Below the pieces are notes generated by a model. The model did not search any database. It saw nothing but the letters and a program-made list of their open reading frames with translations, and was not told the origin of the DNA. This document shows, piece after piece, positions 24,049 through 35,527 of a stretch of 64,000 nt of DNA. This stretch comes from Hyperoplus lanceolatus. Its lineage: Eukaryota > Chordata > Actinopteri > Uranoscopiformes > Ammodytidae. Location of the stretch: contig CM049398.1 in the NCBI GenBank assembly GCA_026929865.2, forward strand, positions 20,187,501 to 20,251,500, read 5' to 3'. A program made the position numbers and the translations under genes. The number at the start of each line of letters is the position of its first letter. Positions within the stretch are counted from its first letter, which is position 1.

Positions 24049-25200
24049 CAGTTTTTTTCGATTGCTAAACCACAGTGGGCACAACTGTAGCTCAATGTGC
24101 AAAACTCTAACTACAGTCTGCACTACCAACAGTCACTGGAGCTGAACAGTTCACTTCACCTGCAAAATAGGCTCAGTGCAGCAAACACTATGAATTGTCC
24201 TCACTGAGATAACACACACACTGTCACTCAGAATATGCTCAGAGTACAAACACTAGCATCAAACCCCAATACATAAATTGCAAACTTTTAATCTTTACAG
24301 TTTGAATAATTTGAGTTATTTCACACAAATTACGTAATATTTTATTTGATGAAAGGGTGAAATTCTTTCACATGAAATTGTTTATTTTATTACATACCAG
24401 TTTTTTTTAGGAAAACAAAAAAGAAATGAAAATCAGAAGTTTGCTTCAATAGATACAAATGTTGTATATTTTATTGAAAACATTTCCAAATGTAGTATTT
24501 ATCTGTGTAAATATTCTATAATATTGTAATACAGAAATATATACTGTAATGTTGTCATTTACTGTAACGATGCAATTCTAAGCTGTTTGCTGGAAAATTC
24601 GTATTACAGATGCAGCTTTAGATTTTTGCAGATTGGGTTGCACTCTCAACCCTGCCTCTCTCAATGAGAGACCATGATTCATAACAGGGTTTATCAGTGT
24701 AGCCCTTACTGTATTTCATCAGACATTACAGCTCTGTGTCTTCCTCCACACATCCACACTCTCACTGCCACTCTTCTCCCTCCAGCAACCTGTCTTCATT
24801 GGTCCATTTCCCCAAAACATATATATTTTTGAGCTTTCCCTTTATACTGTATATGTTCACTAACAAGTCTAAAACAATACATCTTACAGTAGTGTTTCAG
24901 TTGAAATTGCAATCTGCAGTGTTTGAAATGCACTAGGCATTCATTCTGTTTTGAATGTGTGGTTTACAGTTGTGGCAGTAGTGTGTTGGCGTTTGAAAAA
25001 AAGTGCTGGAAATCCACAGTGTTGTGCAGGTTGTGGTTAAGCCATGAGATAGGTGTGTAGAGTTTTGAAAATTGTGTTTTATCAATGAAAAACGAGCTAG
25101 AGTTTGGCCCGAATGAACCGCTGCTCTGCATACTGTTGTTAGAGTTTTGCACTTGTCGCTCCAGTTGTGCCCGCTGTGGTTTAGCAATCAAAAAAAAGTG
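24049..25200. mobile_element. TA-flanked non-autonomous element, copy 1
   Basis: The ends are inverted repeats: CAGTTTTTTTCGATTGCTAA at 24049 and the complementary TTAGCAATCAAAAAAAAGTG ending at 25200; similarity extends inward through AAACCACAGTGGGCACAACTG. The right flank is TA; the left is TG where TA is expected. A second copy at 31472-34021 has TA on both sides, so it belongs to the Tc1/mariner superfamily by target site and CAG end. No transposase is present. It contains about 200 bp (roughly 24800-24990) that copy 2 lacks. Confidence 0.8.
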
Positions 25201-25564
25201 TAACTTCCTGGACAAACAGTGCCACTTATCTGCCTGAACTTTGTTTACAACTGCATGACCACACAAGTCACCTTCACTTATTTTGGCTGATTACTTACCG
25301 CGTTTGGATGACATCTCTTGGCTTTATTGCAGTTGTTGAGGTGGGACAAATTACACCTGTATTATCTTATACATGCACTGCCTTTAAAGACAAGGAACTA
25401 AGCAAGGGAGCTTTGATAGTAAGGAAGTGATACATTTAAAAACAACCTTGGATAACCAAACGCCAATAAGTCAAACGTTTGTAGTTCCTTCCTTCACAGA
25501 GAATGATTCCTGCTAACTTTAAGTCAGTTTGAAGAGCAAATTAGTTGTCAATCATTAAACACTA
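25201..25564. other. Unassigned spacer
   Basis: Nothing recognised between the TA-flanked element and the SINE. Confidence 0.5.
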
Positions 25565-25579
25565 ATCAAAATACTCCTT

Positions 25580-25748
25580 TTCTTTAAAGATATAATTTTG
25601 GCATTGTCCATGCTTTATTTCACAGTTAGAGAGACAGAGTTGAAATGGTTTAGAGGGGGGGATGACATGCTGGACTCAAACCTGGGTCCGCTGCAACAAG
25701 GACTGAGCCACTGGTACATTCACTTACCACTACACCGCAAAGCTTCCT
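25580..25748 (-). mobile_element. tRNA-derived SINE with 15-bp target duplication
   Basis: The minus strand has an A-box-like TGGCTCAGTCC, then a B-box GGTTTGAGTCC (Pol III promoter), followed by a pyrimidine-rich body and a tail ending AATGCCAAAATTATATC. The direct repeat ATCAAAATACTCCTT occurs at 25565-25579 and 25749-25763, a 15-bp duplication typical of LINE-driven insertion. The body (CTCTGTCTCTCT, AATAAAGCAT, AATGCCAAAA) matches the SINE at 34066-34250, so both belong to one family. Confidence 0.85.
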
Positions 25749-25763
25749 ATCAAAATACTCCTT

Positions 25764-26879
25764 AAGTATAAAGGCCTGGTCACACTAACATTCCATTGCT
25801 GTGGATACATTTGTGGATTGACTCATGGGGGCAGAGAACATCGGTGCAATTCATCAATGGTGATCCGCTGACCTTTGAGAGAATACAAAGCTTGAGATTC
25901 TGAAATGAAAGATGCTCTTGTAGCTTATTAGCTTTGTAGCACCTTCCACTTTTATTTAACTCTCCTCTGTTTGAATGTTTATTACACCACAAATGAGGCA
26001 TGGTTTGCAGACAGGAGTCAATCAAATACACTAAAGAGGACAATTGGGAATATAAAAATTTAAATAAACGTAACATTGTGTCACTGTAACATTTATATCC
26101 CATTGCTATAAGGCGTACTTATTATTCAGATTTGTTTTAATGGCCCACTGATGAACAGCAAATGCCCACATACAATTTATATGAGGGCTCCTTGACTGTA
26201 AAGGTTAAATGTGACTAATTTTAAATGAAATAGCACAGGGAAATACAACCACAACCATATTTAGACCACAGTTTCTTACTTTTTATCATTTTGCTTGTAG
26301 TGTTCTAAAGGCATCTCTACCATGCATCTTTTCACAGCGTTTAAAAAAAAGACCAAGACAAAATCCCAAACTGGGACTGGCAAGACCTGCAGGAGTCCGG
26401 TGCTCACAATGTCTGATCTCCTTTTATTTCTTTCATTTTCTCTGTGGCTATTTGTTGTGTGGGACAGAAACCACCAATTATGTGCATATTGAATATTGAT
26501 GTGTCTGCAAAAAGACAAGACAGCTGGATATTGGATAAGATGTTTTGGTCTGTACATTTCACCGTTCTCAGCTCCCCCAAAGATCTGTAAAGTTGTGTGT
26601 ATCCATAACTATACAATGATCTACTATAAAGGTTAACTCCAAAATGTAAACAGCTTGAGCCCCGTGAATTCTTACAAAGCTGAACTATGCTAAGTAACTG
26701 TATGTGTTAACATTATGTGGTACAAAAATGTGTTGGGATAAACATAGCCTGCATCCCAAATACCACTGAGCATTTAGCCAGGCAATGAACCATGTATTGC
26801 AGGGCACATGTATTAAACGGTGACCAGAAAGTGCAAATCCAATTATTTCATAAAACAAATTCTCACACACTCTTAGCTG
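25764..26879. other. Unassigned non-coding region
   Basis: No recognisable exon, RNA gene or mobile element. Confidence 0.5.
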
Positions 26880-28598
26880 TCCATCGTTTTCGATGATGAC
26901 GCTTGCTCCAGGGATGGGGTTGGGAAAGGGTGGGGGTCAGCGACGTTGCCGCTGGTGCCCCTTCTCGTGGGCGTAATGTCCAATTCTTGAGCCGCACACT
27001 CGCCCACAGACGGAGCACGGGAACCCAGATGCCAGGGGAACACCAGCCGCCCGCTGGTGTCGCTGGGTGCGCCGCTCGGGTTTTCTGTCTTGGTTTTTTT
27101 GGTACATTTGGGAAACTGCCGTGGCACATGTTCCCTGCCAGGCAGATCTGTTAGTGGCCAGGTTTTCAAGCTGTGTGAGGGGAATGTTCGCTCTCTTTAG
27201 GAGGTCCCTGGTGTAGTCCGTAAAGCGCTGCTTTTGCCAGCGCTTTTCGCCCAGTAGTTGGCTGTAGAGGACTTGGCGGGGCAGGCGGTGTTCAGGCATA
27301 CGAATAGTGTGCCCTATCCAGCGCAGGTGTTTCTTGACCACAGCTGCTTCCATGCAGACAGAGCCAGTGTTGCGGAGGATGTCTGTATAGGGCGTTCAAT
27401 CTTCCCAGGACAGACGCTGGACCTTCTGTAAGCAGCGGATGTGGAAGGCCTCTAGGTTGGTGATGTGCTGGCTGTATGGGGTCCATGACTCTGCCCCATA
27501 GAGCAGAGTGGAGAGACATACAGCGTTATAAACAGCAACCTTGGTGCTGACCTTCAGGTTACGATTTTCAAAAACCCTGCTGCGCAGACGTCCAAATGAA
27601 GATGAGGCTTTAGTGATCCGGGTGTGTATTTCTGTGTCAAGGGAGCAGCATGAGGACAGAGTGGACCCAAGGTAAGTGACGTGATCCACTGTTTTAAGTG
27701 GAACACTGTGTATATGAAAACTGGGGGGTGTGGGACATGACCTCGGTTTTGAGTGTTAACCTGTAGGCCAAAGGATTGATACAGACTGGATATTGTGTTG
27801 AGGGCATGTTGCATAGAGTCCGGGCTGTGAGCTATGACGGCACAGTCATCAGCATATTGAAGCTCACAGATTTGCCGGGTTTTTGGCCCAGAGTCGGCGG
27901 ATGTTGAAAAGGCTTCCGTCAAGACGGTATTCCACATGGACACTGTCTTCTTGTCCCATGACCCAGTGGAAGAGGCAGGTGGCGGCAGAGAGGATGATGT
28001 TGAAGAGCACCGGAGCCAAGACACAGCCTTGCTTCTCCCTAACGTTTACCTTGAAAAACTCTGATTGGAGTTCTCCTGCGGGCACTCTGGTTTGCATCCC
28101 GTCATGCAACTGCTTAAGGATGCTGAGAATCTTGGGTGGCACCCCAATTTTGGTGAGGTGTTGCCAGGGCAACTCACGGTTGATGGTGTCGAAGGCTTTT
28201 ATTGTTCTTCAGCCCTGCAATGGCTTGCTGGATTAAAGTGGTGGGGTGTCCAGGTGTGTGGTTGTTGGCAGGTCTGGGAGATTATCCAGGATATGTGGGT
28301 CGACTGGGTTGGTGTGGTTGAGTAGACTCTCAAAATGATTTTCCCAACGGGCAAGAATCTGGTGGCGGCCCTTGAATAGCGTGGCCCCGTCAGCTGATCG
28401 GACCGGGGCAATCGCCCGCTTCCTGGGGCCGTACAATGCTTTGATAGCGTCGTAAAAGCCTTGGGTGTTGTTACTAGGGATGGGAATTGTTAAGAATTTA
28501 ACGATTCCGGTTCCGATTCTGCTTATCGATCCGATTCCTTATCGATTCTCTTTGAGTGAAAGAATAAGTACAAATTAGTTTGTTTTTATTATCTCTCT

Positions 28599-29666
28599 CA
28601 GTGTTTCCCACAGAATTTTTTGAAAGTGTGTGTACCTTTTAAGTACCTTTGAAAGTGTGTGTACCTTTTAAATGTTAAATGCATCAATCTGGTGTACTTT
28701 GAGGAACACTATTCCTATATAAATGGTGATTAAGATGGAGTTTAACACACTTATCAATGGTTAATGAATAAATAACTTTCTATGATACACATTTGAGCCA
28801 TCAAAAAAATGAAGCAAAGGTGGTGGTTACCTGTGGTTCAAAAGAGTGAACACAAGCGCCCTTTTGTTTTATTAGATTGTTGAATTACTAGTACTCAAAT
28901 AACTGTGACTACAATCACGAAGGATAGCTCACAATATTCTTTCCAGCAGAGGGTGCTCTGCTGGAAAGGCAGCAGGCGCGCATATTACCCACTCCCGACT
29001 CGGGGAGGTAGTGACGAAAAATATCAATACAGGACTCTTTCGAGGACCTGTAATTGGAATGAGTACACTTTAAATCCTTTAACGAGGATCCATTGGAGGG
29101 CAAGTCTGGTGCCAGCAGCCGCGGTAATTCCAGCTCCAATAGCGTATCTTAAAGTTGCTGCAGTTAAAAAGCTCGTAGTTGGATCTCGGGATCGAGCTGA
29201 CGGTCCGCCGCGAGGCGAGCTACCGTCTGTCCCAGCCCCTGCCTCTCGGCGCCCCCTCGATGTTCTTAACTGAGTGTCCCGCGGGGTCCGAAGCGTTTAC
29301 TTTGAAAAAATTAAGAGTGTTCAAAGGCAATACAGTCACAGCGCGTGTTGACACCGCAGGGGGAGGGGCTGATTGACTCGGGGAGATTGAAGCCTCGATC
29401 CCTCAAGCGGCGCTTTGATAATACGTCCATGATTGAAGGAAATATTGTTTCTTGAGATCACAGCGCGAATCACACGTTAAAGATTTTTATGCGGAAATGC
29501 TATTGTTTCCAAGTGAAACTCGCGCATTGCAAATGAAATGTATACATGTATATTTTTTAAATAGTAAAATATACATATATCAAAAAAAAAAAAAAATGAA
29601 AGTGTGGCGGGGCAAAATGAAAGTGTGGCGGCCCGCCACGGAATGATACATTAGTGGGAAACACTG
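28599..29666. mobile_element. Nested non-autonomous hAT-like element carrying 18S rRNA sequence
   Basis: The ends are inverted repeats, CAGTGTTTCCCAC on the left and complementary GTGGGAAACACTG on the right, a typical hAT terminus. CTCTCT flanks both sides (28593-28598, 29667-29672); an 8-bp duplication is not clean. Inside are two short direct repeats GAAAGTGTGTGTACCTTTTAA (28622 and 28649), a 13-bp hairpin (28939-28968), the 18S fragment, and a repeated GAAAGTGTGGCGG near the right end. The GAAATGCATGAATCTGGTG-like segment near 28678 recurs at 41546-41570, linking it to another hAT piece in the window. Confidence 0.82.
28964..29326 (+). rRNA. 18S rRNA fragment (about 360 bp, 530-loop and V4 region)
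   Basis: The sequence is nearly identical to the vertebrate small-subunit rRNA segment from GGCAGCAGGCGCGC through the universally conserved GCCAGCAGCCGCGGTAATTC (29110-29129) and AAAAAGCTCGTAGTTGGAT into V4, ending at GTGTTCAAAG. It is a partial, displaced piece inside a transposon, not a functional gene. Small differences from canonical rRNA are visible: ATCAATAC for ACAATAC, GACCTGT for GCCCTGT, an extra A in TTAAGAGTG, GATGTTCTT for GATGCTCTT. The high similarity suggests a recent capture or strong similarity to the host's own rDNA. Confidence 0.93.
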
Positions 29667-30840
29667 CTCTCTTTAATATCTGATCAGAGGTGTGTCTAGT
29701 CTGTGCCTTGAAAGATTATCAAGAGTAGGCTACTTGAGGATTAGGAAATTGACAATTGTCACATTAATTGGTCCAACCAAAAAAATAAATGTTTGGCTTT
29801 TAAGCCCAAATGCCATTATGTGCCCTAAAAACTAAAAACACAGACTGAAAACAGTCAAGGAAGAGCTTGTGCCTTTTGGAATATTAACTGTGCTCATTTG
29901 CACTTGAAACCAAATTCAACTGACATAATAAACAAGTCTTTTGAAAAGATAAGACCAACTATCAACTTTGGCAAATTAACATTTTTATGCAGAAAAATCA
30001 TCATGTTTGCCCTCTCAGGAAGGATACGAGATATTTAATTTATGTTCAGTGTTATTATTATATGATGATTGCGCCCTTACTCTGAAAGGGCAACGTGATG
30101 ATGTCACTATGTTCACGTGAAGGAACCCTTTCCTTATAGGTCCGTGGAAGGAACGCCTCAGGTCAAACTGTCACGTTGTACGTTGTTGTTGAACTGACTG
30201 CACAGCAATCAGTCATGTAGGCTATTCAAGAAGAGAATAAATTCTCCAGAAAGGCTAAAAGAGAATGTATCGCTTTGCTTATTCTTCACCACGCCAGCGA
30301 CGAGGAGTCACCGCTCCATCTCAGCTTTACAATGTACATGCTGTTATGTGCAGCGCACTGTTTATTATTAATATAATGGCCCGTCATCAGACACACATAG
30401 CGGATGGGTTTATACATTGATCGCTGCATCAAGTAATCCAAGGCAGAGCTTTTTGTATGGGCAGAGAGTGTTATTTTAAGTGTGTCTTACTGTCTTTATA
30501 AAGTGTCTTGTTAAACGTTTTCTTATCACCGGACCGCTGAGTCCCGCTGTGTGTTGTTTTGGGTCTGTCTCCACCGCCGTGCGTAAAGGCTGCATTTTAA
30601 CAGCTGATGAATGAGAGTAAACAGCGGGCCTTTGGCAGCGGTAAAGACATCCTTTTTGCTTTGCTTTATGCTGCTCTCGCCTTTTTATGTATCTCCCCCT
30701 TTCACTTGCCCACACCTAGGCCTACACACACGTTAATTCATACATTTTATGTTCAAATCCAAGTGATGGGCAATTCTGGTGCCGACTAGTAAGGCAGCGG
30801 ACGTTTAAACGTTTAACCGTCAGGATCGCAGTCTGCGTGC

Positions 30841-30927
30841 TTGCATGTTTGATGAAATGGAAACTTTACAATTGTTGCAAGTGGCCGTATTGTCGCCTTT
30901 TCGCGTGAAATACAACCACACTTTAGA
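30841..30927 (-). pseudogene. BED zinc-finger remnant of a hAT transposase
   Basis: The frame reads SKVWLYFTRKGDNTATCNNC and continues with KVSI, matching the start of a BED finger (aromatic residues, then C-x2-C) as found in ZBED-type hAT transposases, where it binds the terminal repeats. The His/Cys half and the RNase H-like catalytic domain are absent. It lies within the TAGGGATGGG hAT element. Confidence 0.72.
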
Positions 30928-31194
30928 GTGTTTCTGCCTCAACGTCATGTTTGCTGCGTTCTGAACCAAAACAAAGCAGCGCGTGTCTGAAGTCATGACG
31001 CATTTGCAACGAGCGGAACCGATAAGCGGCATCGTTAAGCAGGCATGTTAACGATTCCAAGGAATTGGTTGACTCGGCATCGGTTCTGAACAAGAACCGG
31101 TTCTCAATATCCATCCCTAGTTGTTACAATCTGCCAGGTTCTGGATCTCTTGCACCTTTTGCACCCACCAGGTGTGAGCTGGGCTGCTGTTCTT

Positions 31195-31307
<113 letters not shown>

Positions 31308-31471
31308 TATAATTCAGTAACCCGCTAACAGACTATTGCCAAGGGGGACCTTATTGGCTTGTCAAGCACATGAGTAAGTAATAACACTAATGATGAATTA
31401 TGTTCCATTAACCCTTGTGTGGTGTATATATTGTTACACAGTCAGTGTTTGTGGGTCTGGTGGAGGTTTTA

Positions 31472-34021
31472 CAGTTCTTTTTCGATTGCTAAACCACAGT
31501 GGGCACAACTGTAGCTCAATGTGCAAAACTCTAACTACAGTCTGCATTACCAACATTCACAGGAGCTGAACAGTTCACTTCACCTGCCAAACAGGTTCAG
31601 TGCAGCAAACACTATGAACCAGCCTCATTGAGATAAAACACACTGTCACTCAGAACATGCTCAGAGTACAAACACTAGCGTCAAACCCCAATACAGAAAT
31701 GACAAACTTTTAATCTTTACAGTTTAAATAATTTGAGTTATTTCACACAAATTACGTAATATTTTATTTGATGAAAGGGTTACATTATTTCACATGAAAT
31801 TGTATATTTTATAACATACCAGTTTTTTTTAGGAAAACCAAAATGAATGAAAATCTGAATTTTGCTTCAATAGATACACATTTTGTATATTTTATTGAAA
31901 ACATTTCCAAATGTAGTATCTATCTGTGTAAATATTCTATAATTGTAATACAGAAATCAATTCCTGTAATGTCGTCATTTACTGTAAGGATGCAACTCTA
32001 AGCTGTTTGTTTGCTGGAAAATTCGTATTATAGATGCAACTTTAGATTTCTGCAGATTGGGTTGCACTCTCAACCCTGCCTCTCTCAATGCGAGACCATG
32101 ATTCACAACAGGGTTTTCAGTGTAGCCCTTACTGTATTTCATCAGACATTACAGCTCTATGTCTTATAGGTCTTCCTCCACACACTCCAACAACCTGTCT
32201 TCCTTGGTCCATTTGAAAAAAAGTGCTGGAAATCCACATTGTTGTGCAGGCTGTGGTTAAGCCATGAGATAGGTGTGTAGAGTTTTGAAAATTGTGTTTA
32301 AAGAGCAACTTGCAGGTTAGAGACCCCAGTTAAACAGCATATAGGGAAAAAATTCAACTACTCGATTTAAAAAAAAATATTTAAAAATATACATCACAGT
32401 GGCTTCTGGAGCTATTTTTGTGCGAGAATTGTTCATCCGCATCTAAAAAAAGGTACAAGGCCGTGACGTCACGGGAGGGACTGCGGTCCATTCGAACAAT
32501 AGAAATGAATGCGTTTTAGTGATATTTTGGACACTTGTAAAAATATATTCATGTGGATATGACGGGACACACACTTATAATTGTGATCCGTATATGTCTA
32601 AGAGAACAGGACAAGTCAAGGATCAGAAAATAAAACTAAATAATAACAGAAATATGGACGGGAGTGATGGCATGTTTACAGGCTGACTGTGACATACTAC
32701 TGAGCGTTAGCTAAGGATATGCTGTGTCAGACTACCACACGCCTACACTGTGATCACGTTGTAAATGGTTGCTATTGTTTCAGCAATAAGTGAACTAGTG
32801 TTGTGTAGGTTATCTAACACTGACAGGAGTAGCCTATTGATACCTGTTATGAAACTATAGTCTCGGACTAATTGTAACTCCACATGCTGCTGCTCTAACG
32901 TTACCGCACGGGAGAGAGAGCGGGCGCCGGGCGGGCGAGCGAGCGAGCGAGAGAAAGAGAGCGAGTGATTTATCAGATTTGTTCTACAATGGGAATAAAA
33001 GCATTGAGGATCAAATTAAAGTAAATACAACATACAGTAAATTGATTATGACTTGTTAGCTAGTGGTTATGCTGCCAGCAATACATTATAACCACACGTT
33101 GCTTCTCTCACCATTGAAATTAGTATGCCGACTAACTTTGGAAGTTTAAAAACATTAGCAAACAAGACTTACAGATCATAGTTTCTGTGGGATGAATTTC
33201 TGACGGCTCCGTGTCCGGTCGGCCCTAGCTAGGTCCTAGGTCTGTGTCCCACCGTGTGTCCGTGACCGTCAGTCCAGCTGCGGCTCGGGACAGAGATTGT
33301 GAAGCAGCTCAGCTGTTTATTAAACCACGCAGGTCAGGTGTTGTATGGGTATCCCCTCCTCAACTTCACCGTGTCGCATAATAAGCCTCCTGTCCTGTCT
33401 AAAATGATCACCGTGTGTTTCGTGAGGGAGGGAGGCGGCTGCGGCAGCGATGTAGTCCCGTCTCTTCACGTCTAAACACACCCGGTGACTACAGCTAGCT
33501 AGCGCGGCTTACAGTATGTACTGTGTTACAGACACCGTGGACTACTTTTCCTCAAAGGCTGGAGTACACAATACTTCTCCATTATTTTAAAAATGCAATG
33601 TAAAACTACAGAACAAAAAGGAACACACTAAATGACAACAGTTCAATTCACTACTACTTACTACTGTGCATTGGTTGAGGCTGTTAGGTTCGGTCAGGTT
33701 CTCACGACTCCCTCCCGTGACGTATTCGAATGCTGTGAACTTTTTAGCAGCGTAGCTCAAAAACGCCACTTTTCTCTCAGAATTTACATATTTGTGTTTT
33801 GAAAAACGTATAAAATCCTTCATAGTCTTTTTGAATGGGCATGTCCAGAGTAGGTTATGAATCAATCTCGTTTTTTTTTAAAACCTGCAAGTTGCTCTTT
33901 AAGCAATGAAAAACGAGCTACAGTTTGGTCCGAATGAACCGCTGCTCTGCATACTGTTGTTAGAATTTTGTACATGTCGCTCCAGTTGTGCCCACTGTGG
34001 TTTAGCAATCGAAAAAAACTG
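31472..34021. mobile_element. TA-flanked non-autonomous element, copy 2, interrupted
   Basis: TA duplications lie at 31470-31471 and 34022-34023. The ends CAGTTCTTTTTCGATTGCTA and complementary GCAATCGAAAAAAACTG are inverted repeats. Sequence matches copy 1 (24049-25200) on both sides of a 1.6-kb insertion at 32302-33898, and it lacks about 200 bp present in copy 1. No transposase is encoded. TA target and CAG ends fit the Tc1/mariner superfamily. Confidence 0.88.
32302..33898. mobile_element. TTAA-flanked element nested in the TA element
   Basis: TTAA is duplicated exactly at 32298-32301 and 33899-33902. The ends are perfect 17-bp inverted repeats AGAGCAACTTGCAGGTT. Copy 1 of the host element shows the corresponding site of the same length without insertion (near 25076-25090). 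No transposase frame is recognised in 1597 bp; the interior includes a GAGC-rich run near 32925-32965. TTAA target with AG...CT ends fits Kolobok better than piggyBac, whose ends usually start with C. Confidence 0.85.
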
Positions 34022-34065
34022 TAATTCAACACAATCAAACATTTTATGTTGAAAATACTCATCAG

Positions 34066-34250
34066 GGGGGCGCCTTTAGCTCAGTTGGTAAGGTGTCCCT
34101 TTCCCGGGCCGGGCCCAGCAGCAGACCCGGTTTCGATTCCCACCCGCGGTCGTTCTCTGCATGTCACTCCCCCTCTCTGCCCCATTTCACCTCTGTCTCT
34201 CTGCGCTATCAATAAAGCATAAAAATGCCAAAAAATATCTTTAAAATCTA
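34066..34250 (+). mobile_element. tRNA-derived SINE
   Basis: The head contains an A-box TAGCTCAGTTGG (34077-34088) and a B-box-like GGTTTCGATTCC (34130-34141) with one extra T, an internal Pol III promoter of tRNA origin. The body and tail (CTCTGTCTCTCT, AATAAAGCAT, AAAATGCCAAAAAATATC) match the SINE at 25580-25748. No target duplication is evident. A real tRNA gene is excluded by the lack of a foldable acceptor stem and the GC-rich insert between the boxes. Confidence 0.82.
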
Positions 34251-34559
34251 TATCTGTTTTTGAATAAAATGTAATAAAAGAAGAAACATAATTATAAAAA
34301 AAGATATGAGGGGAATAAATTCAACAAATTAACAAATGAAGCAGGGTTTTTTCATAACTATTGATTTTAATTTATTTGAAATTAATTGGAAATTTAACCC
34401 ATTCAGGTCACTTTACTCTACAATGCTAATGGAACGGTCCTAGGGCTGGCTGCTGAAGGCTGTTCCTGTGTCTTTGTTTTGGAACTACTGTAGCTGATGC
34501 TCAATCTCATTCGCTTCTTCAAAGTCATTGTCAGATTCTGAAATTTCAGAAATGGGATC
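34251..34559. other. Unassigned spacer
   Basis: AT-rich, no recognised feature. Confidence 0.5.
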
Positions 34560-35341
34560 CTCACTGTGATCTCATCACTGCTTTATGCAGATGATGTGGT
34601 CCTGATGACATCATCGGTCTGTGACCTTCAGCTCTCACTGGATTGGTTCACAGCCGACTGTGAAGCAGTTGGCATGAGTATCAGCACCTCAAAATCTGAG
34701 GCCATGGTTCTAGTAGAAACCTATGGATTGTCTACTCCAGATTGGGAATGAGTCCTTTCCCCAAATGAAGGAGTTCAAGTACCTCGGGGTCTTGTTTGTG
34801 AGGGAGGGGACAATGGAGTTTGACCAGAGAATCGGAGCAGCGGGGCAATATTGCAATCGCTTTACCGCACTGTTGTGCCAAAAAGAGAGTTGAGTTGGAA
34901 GGCTAAGCTAACGATCTACCGGTCGATCTTGGTTCCTACTCTCACCTATGGTCATGAAGGCTGGGTCATGACCCAAAGAACTAGATCGCAGGTACAAGTG
35001 GCCGAAATTGGTTTTCTCAGGAGGGTGGCTGGTGTCTCCCTTAGAGATAGGGAGAGAAGCTCAGTCATCCTGAGAGATTTGGAGTAGAGATGCTACTCCT
35101 ATGTGTAGAAAGGAGCCAGTTGAGGTGGTTCGGGCATCTGGTCAGGATGCCCCCTTGGCGCCCCCTGGGCAGGTGTTCCTATCACGTCCAGCTGGAAGGA
35201 GGCCTCGGGGAAGACCCAGGACTAGGTGGAGAGATTATATCTCAGGATCCCCCAGTCAGAGCTGGTAAATGTTGCCAGAGAAGGAGAAGTTTAGGGCCCC
35301 CTGCTCGAGCTGCTGCCCCCAGAGACCCGAACCCTGATTAG
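34560..35341 (+). pseudogene. LINE reverse transcriptase C-terminal fragment
   Basis: Starts within the RT palm (SLLYADDVVLMTSSVCDLQL, with catalytic YADD), then EFKYLGVLF, KAKLTIYRSILVPTLTYGHE and ending QLRWFGHLVRMP ... PRDPNPD, the usual C terminus of this fish LINE family. At least two frameshifts are needed to read through (near 34735-34850 and 35087), so it is dead. It is 5'-truncated, which is typical of LINE copies. It is probably the same family as the endonuclease part at 40320-42598, since both resemble one fish LINE in memory, but no overlap exists here to prove it. Confidence 0.85.
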
Positions 35342-35527
35342 CAGTTTATCATGAGTAATGATCATGAGAGAGTGAGTGATCCTCACATTCTGAAACCTCT
35401 AACTCTACATCATCTTTAAAAGCGTATCTCTCTTCCAAAACCTACAATTTTCACACTTTTATTAGCCCTGGGTCCAGTAGACCCGACCATCCTGAATGTA
35501 ATATACATGCGTAGGAGGGGTGTATAA

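Larger units (their letters stand above)
28475..31119 (-). mobile_element. hAT element (TAGGGATGGG ends, ZBED-like) inside the LINE
   Basis: The 8-bp duplication GTTGTTAC lies at 28467-28474 and 31120-31127, and the ends are TAGGGATGGGAATTG and complementary ...CATCCCTA. Removing it restores the LINE reading (…NLADCNN then TQGFYDAIK…), so it inserted into the LINE. It retains a BED zinc-finger scrap on the minus strand (30841-30927) but no catalytic domain. Another hAT-like element (28599-29666) is nested near its left end. Confidence 0.92.

Noticed and set aside
28964-29326. Functional rDNA locus or bacterial/organellar contamination
   Set aside because: Only a 360-bp piece of nuclear vertebrate-type 18S is present and it is bounded by transposon sequence on both sides.
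34066-34150. tRNA gene suggested by A and B boxes
   Set aside because: The boxes belong to a SINE head: a GC-rich insert separates them, no acceptor stem closes, and the body matches another SINE copy at 25580.
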